From an uncultured Gammaproteobacteria bacterium (GTDB lineage: Bacteria > Pseudomonadota > Gammaproteobacteria > Arenicellales > Poriferihabitantaceae), in NCBI GenBank assembly GCA_947259885.1, contig CAMYNW010000004.1, forward strand, positions 1-64,000: 64,000 nt of DNA, given 5' to 3'. Each line of letters opens with the position of its first letter. Position 1 is the stretch's first letter. The notes below the pieces were generated by a model. The model worked only from the letters and a program-made list of their open reading frames with translations, was not told the origin of the DNA and searched no databases. Position numbers and translations under genes: made by a program. This document shows, one piece after another, positions 1 through 9,482 of the stretch.

Positions 1-191
1 GCTTTTTTCTTTGCCGCTTTTTTCCTGGTAGCCTTTTTCTTCGCTACTTTTTTCTTCGCTGCTTTTTTCTTGGTCGCTTTTTTCTTTGCCGCCTTTTTCC
101 TGGTAGCCTTTTTCTTCGCTACTTTTTTCTTCGCTGCTTTTTTCTTGGTCGCTTTTTTCTTTGCCGCCTTTTTCCTGGTAGCCTTTTTCTT
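1..191. repeat. 75-bp tandem repeat inside the H1-like gene
   Basis: Positions 1-75 and 76-150 are the same 75-bp unit with one visible difference (t at 18, c at 93). A third copy starts at 151 and matches to about 191 before diverging. The unit is 25 codons, so copy-number change keeps the reading frame. The array may continue to the left of the window. Confidence 0.9.
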
Positions 192-395
192 AGTTGCTTT
201 TTTCTTAGTCGCTTTTTTCTTCGCTACTTTTTTCTTAGTTGCTTTTTTCTTAGCTGGTGATCTAACGACTTTTTTCTTCGCTGCCTTTTTACGGGTCGCT
301 TTTTTCTTAGTTGCTTTTTTCTTAGTTGCTTTGGAAGCCGCCTTTTTACGGGTTGCTTTCTTTTTTGCTGAAGTTGCCTTCTTCTTCTTTGCCAT
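1..395 (-). CDS. Lys/Ala-rich histone H1-like protein (3' end cut by window)
   Basis: Read on the minus strand from the ATG at 395, the protein opens MAKKKKATSAKKKATRKKAAS and continues as AKKKATKK-type repeats to the window edge without a stop. It consists almost only of Lys, Ala and Thr, with one break (VVRSPAK) near residue 45. Such low-complexity basic tails are typical of bacterial histone H1-like or AlgP-like proteins that bind nucleic acid non-specifically. The opposite strand is also open (Phe/Leu/Val/Ala repeats), but only as the mirror of this composition. The C-terminus lies outside the window, so total length is unknown. Function is inferred from composition alone. Confidence 0.8.
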   Translation of the reverse strand, partial: MAKKKKATSAKKKATRKKAASKATKKKATKKKATRKKAAKKKVVRSPAKKKATKKKVAKKKATKKKATKKKATRKKAAKKKATKKKAAKKKVAKKKATRKKAAKKKATKKKAAKKKVAKKKATRKKAAKKK

Positions 396-1016
396 AGGTG
401 TTTGCCTCTCGGTCATCAGGGGGAAAAAGTTCTATTTGAATGTCGGATTAGCCATGACTAGTTGATAATATTTTCGTCATCAAATCTGCAAATAATAATG
501 CGATTTATCGTGGTTTACCGACCTAAGTGCGTCAACAGAAGCGAACGTAGATTATATGACTTTCAATGTCAACATTAATGACGAATTAATTTTACGTTCG
601 AAGTGTCGATAAAAAGACTAAATGATCGTCGTTTTCCAATTTGTTATCTCGGCATGTGAAGTTATTTGGAACATGGTTTTGGGATTAGCAGGAGTAATTC
701 AAATTTACCGTGCATAAACATTCGACTATTCAACAAGAATTCAGAAAGTCTCAGAGCAACTATAAACCCGCGCTCATTAGGGAATGACATGCTCACGTTT
801 GTAGCGACCATGAATAAGGTGAAACTGGTTAGGAATTCTAACTGTAAAACAATATTTTCAGCGAGATAAGCATATTACCTCGGAGGTTTCTGGAAAAAGG
901 AAGATGAGAACATTCTGATAGAATGAAAATGCGTTAGATACAAATGATTTTGTAACGATAATATTGCAGACTGCGCTAAAATCAGCTTTTAAAAATATTT
1001 GTCAGGACAGATTTTG
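396..1016. other. Intergenic region, no supported gene
   Basis: This is about 620 bp between the minus-strand H1-like gene and fabA. It is AT-rich. The open frame at 666-869 has no recognisable protein character and no convincing ribosome binding site. The region must hold the promoters for both divergent genes, but no operator was recognised. Confidence 0.5.
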
Positions 1017-1532
1017 GTGCAACCGAAAGATCACTACGGCAAACAGGATTTGCTGGATTGTGGAAATGGAGATTTATTTGGTGAAGGGAATGCGCAGCTA
1101 CCTTTGCCTGATATGCTCATGTTTGACCGAATCGTTGAAATAAATGCCGATGGTGGCGAATATGGGAAGGGGCAAGTTGTCGCGGAACTAGATATTAATC
1201 CAGACCTTTGGTTTTTTGATTGCCATTTTAAAGGTGATCCGGTTATGCCTGGCTGCTTGGGCTTGGACGCTTTGTGGCAACTGGTCGGATTTTTTCTGGG
1301 TTGGCGTGGCGGTGAGGGGCATGGAAGAGCGCTGGGTGCTGGGGAAATCAGGTTTACCGGCCAGATCACACCATCTTGCCAGAAAGTGGTTTATAAGGTG
1401 GTATTTAAGCGCGTGATCATGAGAAAGCTCATAATGGGAATCGCAGATGGTGAGGTGATTGTTGATGACAGGCAGGTATATGTCTGTAAGGATCTACGGG
1501 TCGGTTTGTTTAAAAACACAGACAAATTCTAG
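1017..1532 (+). CDS. fabA: 3-hydroxydecanoyl-ACP dehydratase/isomerase FabA
   Basis: FabA dehydrates 3-hydroxydecanoyl-ACP and isomerises trans-2- to cis-3-decenoyl-ACP, the branch point for anaerobic unsaturated fatty acid synthesis in the cytosol. The sequence carries the family signature: [15 protein letters not shown] with the catalytic His (about residue 70), [16 protein letters not shown] with the catalytic Asp (about 84), and the C-terminal [13 protein letters not shown] at 1017 is preferred because it follows AGGA at 1004-1007 with 9-nt spacing and gives 171 residues, the usual FabA length. TTG at 1014 or 999 are alternatives. fabB follows 131 bp downstream, as in the common fabAB operon. 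Confidence 0.96.
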   Translation: MQPKDHYGKQDLLDCGNGDLFGEGNAQLPLPDMLMFDRIVEINADGGEYGKGQVVAELDINPDLWFFDCHFKGDPVMPGCLGLDALWQLVGFFLGWRGGEGHGRALGAGEIRFTGQITPSCQKVVYKVVFKRVIMRKLIMGIADGEVIVDDRQVYVCKDLRVGLFKNTDKF

Positions 1533-1663
1533 TCACTGACACAGCGGAACTATTGTTGAATTTAATTTTACAGGCATTAGATGATCAGCCAGGTTAATGA
1601 GTTAAGAATCGACCAAGAAATGATCGAGTCTGGGGTAACAGTTTGCTTCCTAACGAGGCAAAA

Positions 1664-2881
1664 ATGAATCGTGTAGTAATTACAGGATATGGCATCGTCT
1701 CTAGCCTTGGTAACAATAAAGACGAAGTTTTAGAAAGCCTCAAGGATGGACGCTCTGGCGTAGTATTTGCTGATGAGTATGAAAAACTCGGTATGCGTAG
1801 TCGCGTTCATGGCGCAATAGATATCGACGCCAAGTCAATGATAGACCGCAAAATATACCGCTTCATGGGTGATGCCGCGGCGTTCAGCTATATCGCCATG
1901 GAGGAGGCGGTCGCACATGCTGCGTTACCAGAACGAATGGTAAGTAGTGAACGCACTGGACTGCTGCTTGGTACTGGAGGTGCTTCGCCGCGGAATATAG
2001 TACTTGCTGCAGATACTTTGAGACAACGTGGAGTTAAACGTGTCGGACCCTACATGGTTACTAAAACCATGGCCAGCACCATTCCCGCATGTGTTGGAAC
2101 CGCTTTCAAGATTAAAGGTGTGGCCTACTCGATCAGTTCTGCCTGTTCGACCAGTGCACATTGTATTGGCCACGGCTCAGAGCTCATTCAGATGGGCAAG
2201 CAGGACATAGTTTTTGCGGGTGGGGGCGAGGAAGTGCATTGGACTATGTCGGTGCTGTTTGACGGTATGGGAGCAATGTCATCTAACTTCAATGATTCAC
2301 CGAAGCAGGCTTCTCGCCCGTTTGACAAGGATCGTGATGGTTTTGTAATTTCTGGCGGGGCAGGTGTGGTTGTGCTCGAAGAACTCGAACATGCAAAGGC
2401 TCGTGGAGCCAACATAATTGCGGAGCTGGTTGGCTACGGCGCGACTTCTGATGGTTATGACATGGTTCAACCCTCCGGAGAGGGTGCGGTTCGCTGCATG
2501 CGACAGGCAATAAACGAGCTGGAACAGCCGATTCAGTATATTAATGCTCACGGTACCAGCACTCCGGTAGGTGATATTAAGGAACTTGAAGCCGTTCGTG
2601 AGGTATTTGCAGAGCACATTCCTTGGATTAGCTCGACAAAATCACTGAGTGGCCATGCATTAGGCGCAGCTGGTGTAAACGAATCAATTTACACATTGCT
2701 GATGATGGAAAACGGGTTTATCTCAGCTTCTGCCAACATTTCTAACCTGGATGATCAGGCTGAGGGTTACCCAGTGGTGACTGAGATAATCGATCAGATT
2801 GATCTTCAAACTGCGATGAGCAATAGTTTTGGTTTCGGTGGCACCAACTGCTCTTTGATTTTTAATCGCTGGCAAGACTAA
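1664..2881 (+). CDS. fabB: 3-oxoacyl-ACP synthase I FabB
   Basis: FabB is the beta-ketoacyl-ACP synthase that elongates the cis-unsaturated intermediates made by FabA. The 405-residue protein shows the thiolase fold with the catalytic triad Cys ([11 protein letters not shown], about residue 163), His ([11 protein letters not shown], about 297) and His ([11 protein letters not shown], about 332), and the C-terminal glycine-rich [12 protein letters not shown] at 1664 is chosen because GAGG at 1655-1658 lies 5 nt upstream and MNRVVITG is the normal FabB start. The open frame also extends upstream to a TTG at 1643. Confidence 0.97.
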   Translation: MNRVVITGYGIVSSLGNNKDEVLESLKDGRSGVVFADEYEKLGMRSRVHGAIDIDAKSMIDRKIYRFMGDAAAFSYIAMEEAVAHAALPERMVSSERTGLLLGTGGASPRNIVLAADTLRQRGVKRVGPYMVTKTMASTIPACVGTAFKIKGVAYSISSACSTSAHCIGHGSELIQMGKQDIVFAGGGEEVHWTMSVLFDGMGAMSSNFNDSPKQASRPFDKDRDGFVISGGAGVVVLEELEHAKARGANIIAELVGYGATSDGYDMVQPSGEGAVRCMRQAINELEQPIQYINAHGTSTPVGDIKELEAVREVFAEHIPWISSTKSLSGHALGAAGVNESIYTLLMMENGFISASANISNLDDQAEGYPVVTEIIDQIDLQTAMSNSFGFGGTNCSLIFNRWQD

Positions 2882-2909
2882 ATCTTTCAACACCGGAGCT
2901 TTAGATCCC

Positions 2910-3968
2910 ATGCTGATACATAAAAGGCTGCAAGTCGCTATGTGGCTTTGTGTATGCGCGTTCCTAGTGTTCTGCATGGTGATCCTGGGCGGCGCGGTTC
3001 GCCTGACGGGGTCAGGACTTTCTATGGTGGATTGGCAGCCAATTATTGGAGTGGTCCCTCCGTTGAGTGAATCAGGGTGGCTGGAAGCCTTCGACCAGTA
3101 TAAGCAATATCCAGAATACGAACTGGTCAACCGTGGAATGTCACTAGCTGAGTTTAAGTTCATTTTCTACATGGAGTATGTTCATCGCATACTAGGCCGG
3201 TTGATTGGGATGGTCTTTATCATTCCATTCCTCGTGTTCTTGTACAAAGGCGGGTTGACTTCAGGGCTCAAGTACAGGCTCTGGTTGCTCCTGTTGCTGG
3301 GTGCCGGCCAGGGGCTAATGGGATGGTTTATGGTAAAAAGCGGTTTGGTGAGTGATCCTCATGTTAGTCAGTATCGACTTACCGCACACCTGCTCCTGGC
3401 AGTAGTTATTTTTGCTCTGCTCATAAGATTGATCTGCGGTCTTGTCTATCACGATCGGGACAACGATTCCTCATTTGGCAATAATTTGATATTTAACGGC
3501 AGAGAGTTATCACTTGGCGTGCTCCTGCTCACTTTTTTAATGATTGGGACCGGCGGGTTGATGGCTGGCACGCACGCTGGTTACATCTACAACTCATGGC
3601 CAAAAATGGGACAAGAATGGGTGCCCGACATGGCATGGGCAATGATTCCTTGGTGGTTCAACATTTTCGAAAATCCGTTGACAATCCAGTTGATACATCG
3701 ATGGTTGGCGATGGTTGTTGCGATTTCGGTAGTGTTTGTGGGACTGAAGGTCATTCGCCACGATACAAGAGCGCGGGTCCGTCAATTCGCAGGGCTAGCC
3801 ATCCTTGTAGTGGTTTTTCAGGTGATTTTAGGGGTTTCTACGTTACTCGGAGGTGTGCCGATCGCGCTGGGCGTTGCGCATCAAGGCACTGCATTATTTC
3901 TTGTTGGGTTGATAGTTGCCGTTTGGTCAGAGTATCTGCCGCGAATAGCGCATGGTAGAAGCATCTGA
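2910..3968 (+). CDS. ctaA: Haem A synthase, COX15/CtaA family
   Basis: This inner-membrane enzyme converts haem O to haem A for aa3-type cytochrome oxidase. The 352-residue protein has about eight hydrophobic segments and the conserved haem-ligand histidines in EYVHRILGR (about residue 91), YRLTAHLLL (about 157), IHRWLAM (about 272) and VAHQGTALF (about 335). The N-terminal GGAVRLTGSGLSMVDW is the family signature. It starts 28 bp after fabB. The usual partners ctaB and cox genes are not in the window, so it may be a detached gene. Family assignment is secure; activity is inferred. Confidence 0.93.
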   Translation: MLIHKRLQVAMWLCVCAFLVFCMVILGGAVRLTGSGLSMVDWQPIIGVVPPLSESGWLEAFDQYKQYPEYELVNRGMSLAEFKFIFYMEYVHRILGRLIGMVFIIPFLVFLYKGGLTSGLKYRLWLLLLLGAGQGLMGWFMVKSGLVSDPHVSQYRLTAHLLLAVVIFALLIRLICGLVYHDRDNDSSFGNNLIFNGRELSLGVLLLTFLMIGTGGLMAGTHAGYIYNSWPKMGQEWVPDMAWAMIPWWFNIFENPLTIQLIHRWLAMVVAISVVFVGLKVIRHDTRARVRQFAGLAILVVVFQVILGVSTLLGGVPIALGVAHQGTALFLVGLIVAVWSEYLPRIAHGRSI

Positions 3969-4010
3969 TCATTGCTACAATCACAGGGGTGAAACTGTTG
4001 GGGGTAAGCA

Positions 4011-4325
4011 ATGAAGTACAGATATATCAAAATGTTCGCACTATTAGCGATGCTGATGGTGGGTGTTTCGCCTGGTGCTGTGTCTGCTCAAGAACAGACA
4101 TTTGCGAGTATTGAAAAAGAAAGGGGTTTTCCAGTTCGTGGCCAGACGCGCGCCACTGTTAGAGAAATGTTTGGTGAACCTGGTAGTAGCAAGCAAGCAG
4201 TAGGCAGGCCACCTATCAGCAGCTGGAAATATTCGGAATTCACAGTATATTTTGAAAACGATCTCGTGATCACGGCCGTTGCCGAAAACGATAAGCTTCC
4301 GTTAACCCTCGGGGATATACAGTAA
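4011..4325 (+). CDS. Small periplasmic conserved protein (BamE/OmlA-like motif)
   Basis: This 104-residue protein has a clear Sec signal peptide: MKYRYIK, a hydrophobic core, then AVSA before QEQ. The mature part contains GQTRATVREMFGEPGSS, which resembles the BamE/OmlA-type motif (Gly, a short helix, then GEP), followed by PPISSWKYSEFTVYFEND. Similar short proteins occur widely in Gammaproteobacteria, but I know no assigned function. It has no Cys after the signal, so it is not a lipoprotein. A 42-bp gap separates it from ctaA. What it does cannot be read from the sequence. Confidence 0.75.
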   Translation: MKYRYIKMFALLAMLMVGVSPGAVSAQEQTFASIEKERGFPVRGQTRATVREMFGEPGSSKQAVGRPPISSWKYSEFTVYFENDLVITAVAENDKLPLTLGDIQ

Positions 4326-4674
4326 TAGGTTTTAAATTTCCGGCGCAAGGATTCTATTGATATAGGGTTGGCCGTGGTCGGCATGATATTCGGCACTACA
4401 GAAAGTATTGGATGCTGAATATCTGCGCACGGACCTTCTCTGTATGGCTCCTCCAATAAAATTATATAGAGTCGGGCGTCTTTAGCGGCAGACGTCTGAG
4501 GGAACTTCACACCAACCAAGGAGGACTAATAATCCATACCTTTAGAAAACTGGGGTGGATTCCGACGCCGTGATAGGATGATCGAGTTGGGCTCTATCGA
4601 TTATAAAACTTTTAACGAAAGCCTCTTTCTGCTGAACCCGCAATCGTTAAATATTACAACTACTAGTGATAATA
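4326..4674. other. Intergenic region with an orphan SD-like sequence, no supported gene
   Basis: This is about 350 bp without a supported gene. A strong Shine-Dalgarno-like AAGGAGG (about 4519-4525) is not followed by a usable start codon. A short stem (CGTCT/AGACG around 4480-4495) is present. It does not resemble 6S RNA, RNase P RNA, SRP RNA or tmRNA as I know them. Confidence 0.35.
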
Positions 4675-5280
4675 ATGAAAAGCTTGATTAGGAGGTGTCT
4701 AGTCGCATCAATTGGCATAGTCTTTGTCGGCTACCAGGGTGTTTCAGCGCAAACGACGTGGGACGCGCAATCTTTAATGCGAGCGCTTGCCGGGGTTAAG
4801 GAGGCACAATTAACCTTTGTGGAGCACCGGACTTCCGCTTTCCTGGTCGATGAAATAATGTTGACCGGGAGAATGGTTTACCTGGCCCCTGACCGGATTG
4901 AAAAGTTTGTCGAGACGCCATTTGTGGAGAATATAAAAATCCATGGCGACAAGATTACAATTGAAAAAATTTCAGCCCGAGGAGGTTCTACTTTGCGAAG
5001 CTATTCTTTGTCCTCCATTGAGGCGTTGAATACAACCGTTGCAGGGATCCAAGCCACCCTGTCAGGAAATTTCAGTGCCTTGACGGATAACTATGATGTA
5101 GAATTATCCGGCGTTATGTCGAACTGGTCGGTGCTTCTGATACCGAAAAACCCTGAAGTGCTAGGTATTATTGAGAAAATAGCGGTGAGTGGCAGCGACA
5201 GTAAAATAAAGATAATCGAGACTTATGATGCTGATGGAGACGAGACAAGGCTGAACCTTTCCTACCAAATGATAAAATAA
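4675..5280 (+). CDS. LolA-like outer-membrane lipoprotein carrier protein
   Basis: The protein has a signal peptide (MKSLIRRCLVASIGIVFVGY... ending VSAQ) and a mature part like LolA, the periplasmic chaperone that moves lipoproteins. Features are VKEAQLTFVEHRTSAFL, LTGRMVYLAPDRIEKFV and later beta strands, in a total of about 201 residues. It is a divergent LolA, not the housekeeping copy. The MMPL-type exporter gene begins 7 bp after its stop, a pairing seen in lipid or polyene export clusters. Either GTG 4666 or ATG 4675 could start it; the ATG gives the better signal peptide. Lipid handling is inferred. Confidence 0.8.
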   Translation: MKSLIRRCLVASIGIVFVGYQGVSAQTTWDAQSLMRALAGVKEAQLTFVEHRTSAFLVDEIMLTGRMVYLAPDRIEKFVETPFVENIKIHGDKITIEKISARGGSTLRSYSLSSIEALNTTVAGIQATLSGNFSALTDNYDVELSGVMSNWSVLLIPKNPEVLGIIEKIAVSGSDSKIKIIETYDADGDETRLNLSYQMIK

Positions 5281-5287
5281 CTTCGGG

Positions 5288-7639
5288 GTGATTACCCAAA
5301 CACGTAACAAAGCAGTACTTGTTGTTATTGTATTATTAGCTTCGATTCTTACTATCGCGTTTAAGTTCAGGATCTCCACTGACCTAAAACTTTTCCTTCC
5401 GGAACCCTCAAATAAAGAAGAACGACTTCTTCACCATCAGCTCGATAACGGTGATTCTACAAATCTAATATTTATTGCGCTTTCGGGATTGTCGCCCGAA
5501 CAACTCGCGCTAGCGAATCGGCAACTAAAAGAAATATTATCTGAATCGCTATTGTTTCGTAAGGTGGTAAACCGAGCATCCGAGTTGAGTCAGTCGGCCC
5601 TTGAGTTCGTGGTTGACAATCGTTATCTGCTGAGTCATCGGAATCTGTCAGAAATATTCACCGTTGATGGATTCAGGCAGGCACTTAAAGAAAGAATCCG
5701 CGGGCTAAGTTCTCCGCAGGTCTCTCTCGAGAAAAAGTATCTGCGTCAGGACCCGGGAGGAGAGGTTCTTGCTCTACTTGAAGACTGGCAGGGAAAATTG
5801 AGCAAGCACTCGAAGCCCGAAGAACTTCATGGTCTATGGTTTTCGCGAGATCACGCACGCACTTTAGTGCTAGTGGAAATGAAGTCGACGATCACGCAAC
5901 TTGAGAACCAGATCAAATCCATTGAAGCAATCCGTGACGCATACGGTTCACTAAACATACCAGGGCTTAGAATCACTCTGACTGGGCCCGCTGCATTCGC
6001 GGTTGAATCTGGAGAGGACATCCGCGACGACGTGAAAATGCTTACTTGGCTCGCGGTGGTTTTCGTTACTGCGTTTTTGTGGCTGGTTTATCGATCGTTC
6101 TCCACACTGTTGCTTATTTTTGCCCCGTTGGTTACCGGAGTGATTGCCGCAACAGCTGGGATATTGCTGCTCTATGGTCAAATTCATGGAATTACTCTGG
6201 CATTTGGAATTACGCTGGCGGGTGTTGCGGTGGATTATCCGATCCATCTTTTGACGGGCCTGACCCGGAGAGGCGTTAAGGATATTGAGTATGTCGATAA
6301 AATATGGCCGACCTTGAGACTTGGAGTTCTCTCAACCGTAATCGCCTATGCCGCGTTCCTATGGTCTGGGTTTGGTGGGTTACAACAGTTGGGAGTGTTT
6401 ACGATTATTGGTTTGACTACAGCGGCATTGTTTTCACGCTGGGTTTTGCCATTGCTGCTGCGAAGTGATACGCAACGTCGTCAGGGCATGGCTTTTTTGC
6501 ATGCATTGCTCACCGCTATCGCCACTAAATTGAAGGGTGTTCGCTTAATAGTGATCATAGCAGCAATCGCTGGATTGGCAGCAATGTTACTAACCGACTT
6601 GCCGATCCTTCATCTTAATGTCGATTCGCTAAGTCCAATCAAAGACAGCCGCCGTGCTGAAGGCAAGATGCTGAGGGAGGATTTAGGGTACTGGTATGGC
6701 GGACGATTGTTGATTATTACCGCTGCAAATAAGGAATTAGTATTACAGCGCAGTGAGGGGATCGAGCCGTATCTTGATCAACTCATTGCGCAAGGAACGC
6801 TGACAGGATACGACATGGTGTCGCAGTTCTTACCAAGCAAGAAAAAACAGCAACAAAACCTGAACGCAATTCAAGATATCGATGTTATTCAGAGAAATCT
6901 GGATGCTGCATTGCAAGAGTCACGTTTCAAGCCCGGCGTGTTTGATCCGTTCATAGAGAACATCGCGGACGCGGCAAAAGCTGACCTGATCGATATCAAT
7001 GAACTGATGGGAAAGGATTTGGGTAGTCGCTTTGAATCATTGATCTTCGATTTTGAAGGAGAGTCAGCTGGCATAGTATTGCTCCACGGAGTGGCGAATG
7101 AAGAACGGATACGCGCATTTGCGGACCAGCACGAGGAGGTTATTTTTATGCACTTAAAGACCTCAGCCACAAAACTAGTGGCGCGCAGCGTCGACAGGGT
7201 GGCTGTGATTATGGTTGGGTGTGTTTTGCTGATCTATATTTTATTGACCTGGGCATTCAATTCACCCTGGCGTCCCCTGAAGATCATGGTGCCAACCTTC
7301 TCCGCGGCTATCGTTACTGCGGCTTTGCTGGTGCTTTTCGACTGTCCTTTAAGTATTTTTCATTTGATTTCCCTGTTGCTTGTGATTGGACTTGGGCTTG
7401 ACTATGCGTTGTTTTTTAATCGACTGCCCGATAATGAAAGCGAATGGAACACCACATTTAGATCTCTATGGATTTGTGGGTTCACGACCATACTGGTTTT
7501 CGGTATTCTGGTTTCATCGCAGACTCCGCCACTGAAAGCTATTGGCATGACAGTTGGTATTGGCGCATCGCTGAGTATTCTCTTTGCTGCCATGTGGGCG
7601 ACAACTGGTGAAAAGCAGAAAGCTGAACAGCACGAATAA
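5288..7639 (+). CDS. MMPL/RND-family lipid exporter
   Basis: This 783-residue inner-membrane transporter has the RND duplication. It has one N-terminal transmembrane helix, a periplasmic loop, about five helices around residues 240-400, a second loop, then helices from about 640 to the end. Each half carries the MMPL signature with a buried Asp: GVAVDYPIHLL (about residue 315) and GLGLDYALFFNR (about 702). Such proteins use the proton gradient to export lipids. The start is GTG at 5288 in CGGGGTG, just downstream of the lolA-like stop, so the two are probably co-translated. The cargo is unknown. Confidence 0.88.
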   Translation: MITQTRNKAVLVVIVLLASILTIAFKFRISTDLKLFLPEPSNKEERLLHHQLDNGDSTNLIFIALSGLSPEQLALANRQLKEILSESLLFRKVVNRASELSQSALEFVVDNRYLLSHRNLSEIFTVDGFRQALKERIRGLSSPQVSLEKKYLRQDPGGEVLALLEDWQGKLSKHSKPEELHGLWFSRDHARTLVLVEMKSTITQLENQIKSIEAIRDAYGSLNIPGLRITLTGPAAFAVESGEDIRDDVKMLTWLAVVFVTAFLWLVYRSFSTLLLIFAPLVTGVIAATAGILLLYGQIHGITLAFGITLAGVAVDYPIHLLTGLTRRGVKDIEYVDKIWPTLRLGVLSTVIAYAAFLWSGFGGLQQLGVFTIIGLTTAALFSRWVLPLLLRSDTQRRQGMAFLHALLTAIATKLKGVRLIVIIAAIAGLAAMLLTDLPILHLNVDSLSPIKDSRRAEGKMLREDLGYWYGGRLLIITAANKELVLQRSEGIEPYLDQLIAQGTLTGYDMVSQFLPSKKKQQQNLNAIQDIDVIQRNLDAALQESRFKPGVFDPFIENIADAAKADLIDINELMGKDLGSRFESLIFDFEGESAGIVLLHGVANEERIRAFADQHEEVIFMHLKTSATKLVARSVDRVAVIMVGCVLLIYILLTWAFNSPWRPLKIMVPTFSAAIVTAALLVLFDCPLSIFHLISLLLVIGLGLDYALFFNRLPDNESEWNTTFRSLWICGFTTILVFGILVSSQTPPLKAIGMTVGIGASLSILFAAMWATTGEKQKAEQHE

Positions 7640-7858
7640 TTTTCCGCCTGGTGGTTGGGTCTAGCATTATGGGACGTAAGGATTCACGTCATAGAATCTT
7701 TGATTCTGTTGCCTTGGAGCATCACAGACATTTCGCAGATTACGTTTATCCAAATTTTTCACCTAGTTTAGCCAGTTGCGACAACGAACGGGAGTTTGTA
7801 TTGACTGAGCTGTGAGCCGGTTTATGATCATCAGAACAAATCTACATCTGGGAATCTT

Positions 7859-9433
7859 ATGGCCACTAACAATTCGATTAAACGACAAAACATTCTGGTA
7901 GTGATGGCCGACCAACTAACCGCCATGGCACTTGGTTGCTACCATAACCAAGAAGTAGTCAGTCCAAATATCGATAAACTGGCAGAAAGAGGCGTTGTTT
8001 TTGATGCCGCCTACAGCAGCAGTCCACTATGCACGCCGGCTCGCTATGCTTTTATGACTGGCCAGAATATATCCCGTTGTGGAGGCTATGATAATGCTGC
8101 ATATATGCCTGCAACGATGCCGACATTTGCACACTATCTCAGAATAATGGGCTTCCACACCTGCCTGGCAGGCAAAATGCATTTTGTTGGGCCGGATCAG
8201 CTGCACGGATTTGAGGACCGGGTCACAACCGATGTTTATCCGGCGGATTTTGGATGGGTACCAAACTGGACCCAGCCAGATGAGCGGATAGATCTTTGGT
8301 ATCACAACATGAGTAGCGTTAAGCAGGCTGGTGTTGCAGCTATCACTAACCAGCTGGCATATGATGACGAGGTCGGTAACGAGGCCCTTAAAGTTCTCTA
8401 CGATCATGCCCTTAGTGAAGTTAACAGACCTCTCTGTCTGGTTGCGAGCTTTATTCACCCGCATGATCCCTATGCAACCCGTCAAAAATATTGGGATATA
8501 TACGAAGGCGTAAATATATCTCTTCCTACAGTCACCAGACCATCCGCTGACAAACAGGATCCGCATTCGCGTCGTTTAGAAAAAGTGATGGCTTTGGATG
8601 CTGTCGAGCTGAGTGACCAGGAAATAATCGACGCTCGTCGCGCTTACTATGGCAACGTTTCGTATATTGACGAATGGGTCGGTAAGTTACTGGATGCGTT
8701 GATAGATTGTGATATGGATCAGGATACCACGATAGTTTTCACCTCGGATCATGGCGATATGCTGGGTGAGTTTGGCCTGTGGTACAAAATGTCGTTCAGA
8801 GAATGGTCCTGCCGTATTCCTATGATCATCAGTAAAGCCTCAAGGTTTACTCCGGGTCGCGTGGCTCAACCGGTAGCCCAGGTGGACATTTTGCCGACTT
8901 TAATCGATATCGCGCGTGAATCCACCGGACGTGAACAACCCCAACAAATCGATCCCTGGTGTGGTCGAAGCCTGCTGCCTCTATGCGACGGTAATGCAGA
9001 GAGCGACCCGGACACAGCGATCAGTGAATATCTTGCAGAAGGGACCGGGTATCCGATGCTGATGATTCGACAAGGAAAATTTAAGTACATTCAGTGTCAT
9101 TCTGATCCGGAACAATTGTTCGACCTTGAAAACGATCCCAATGAACTCTTGAATCTGGCAGATCAAAACGAATACGCTGAGAAGCTCTCAGACCTGCGCG
9201 ATCAGGCTGAGGCTCATTGGGATGCGCAAGAGGTACGTACGCGTGTGATGACTGACCAGCGGCGCAGGAGCGCGGTACACGCGGCTTTACGCATCGGTCG
9301 TTTTCAGGGATGGGATTACCAGCCAGTTCGCGATGCAGGTGAGGAATACACACGCAGCCATATGGATTTGACACGCCACGATATCAGTTCGCGTTATCCA
9401 AGACCCCCGGCATTTGATCCAAAATGGCGTTGA
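7859..9433 (+). CDS. betC: Choline sulfatase
   Basis: BetC hydrolyses choline-O-sulfate to choline and sulfate in the cytosol, feeding betaine synthesis. The 524-residue protein carries the sulfatase formylglycine motif CTPAR (about residue 58) in SSPLCTPARYAFMTGQ, metal ligands in NILVVMADQ and TSDHGDMLGEFGLWYKM, and the choline-sulfatase-specific stretches GKMHFVGPDQLHGFEDR, TTDVYPADFGW and DLWYHNMSSV. A characteristic C-terminal HMDLTRHDISSRYPR matches the tail that distinguishes BetC from other sulfatases. No betAB or betI is in the window, so the next enzymes lie elsewhere. Confidence 0.93.
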   Translation: MATNNSIKRQNILVVMADQLTAMALGCYHNQEVVSPNIDKLAERGVVFDAAYSSSPLCTPARYAFMTGQNISRCGGYDNAAYMPATMPTFAHYLRIMGFHTCLAGKMHFVGPDQLHGFEDRVTTDVYPADFGWVPNWTQPDERIDLWYHNMSSVKQAGVAAITNQLAYDDEVGNEALKVLYDHALSEVNRPLCLVASFIHPHDPYATRQKYWDIYEGVNISLPTVTRPSADKQDPHSRRLEKVMALDAVELSDQEIIDARRAYYGNVSYIDEWVGKLLDALIDCDMDQDTTIVFTSDHGDMLGEFGLWYKMSFREWSCRIPMIISKASRFTPGRVAQPVAQVDILPTLIDIARESTGREQPQQIDPWCGRSLLPLCDGNAESDPDTAISEYLAEGTGYPMLMIRQGKFKYIQCHSDPEQLFDLENDPNELLNLADQNEYAEKLSDLRDQAEAHWDAQEVRTRVMTDQRRRSAVHAALRIGRFQGWDYQPVRDAGEEYTRSHMDLTRHDISSRYPRPPAFDPKWR

Positions 9434-9482
9434 TTTTGAATAACGCTGTTGTTCGCTTGTCTGACGTCAGGTAATCGCTAAG

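Noticed and set aside
70..465. Plus-strand open frame rich in Phe, Leu, Val and Ala
   Set aside because: It is the mirror of the AAG/GCN repeats of the H1-like gene; hydrophobicity comes from the complementary codons and there is no start signal.
666..869. 67-codon frame between the H1-like gene and fabA
   Set aside because: No ribosome binding site, no protein-like pattern and no recognised relative.
4326..4674. Possible structured RNA such as 6S RNA
   Set aside because: No match to the known 6S, RNase P, SRP or tmRNA signatures; only a short stem and an orphan SD-like sequence.
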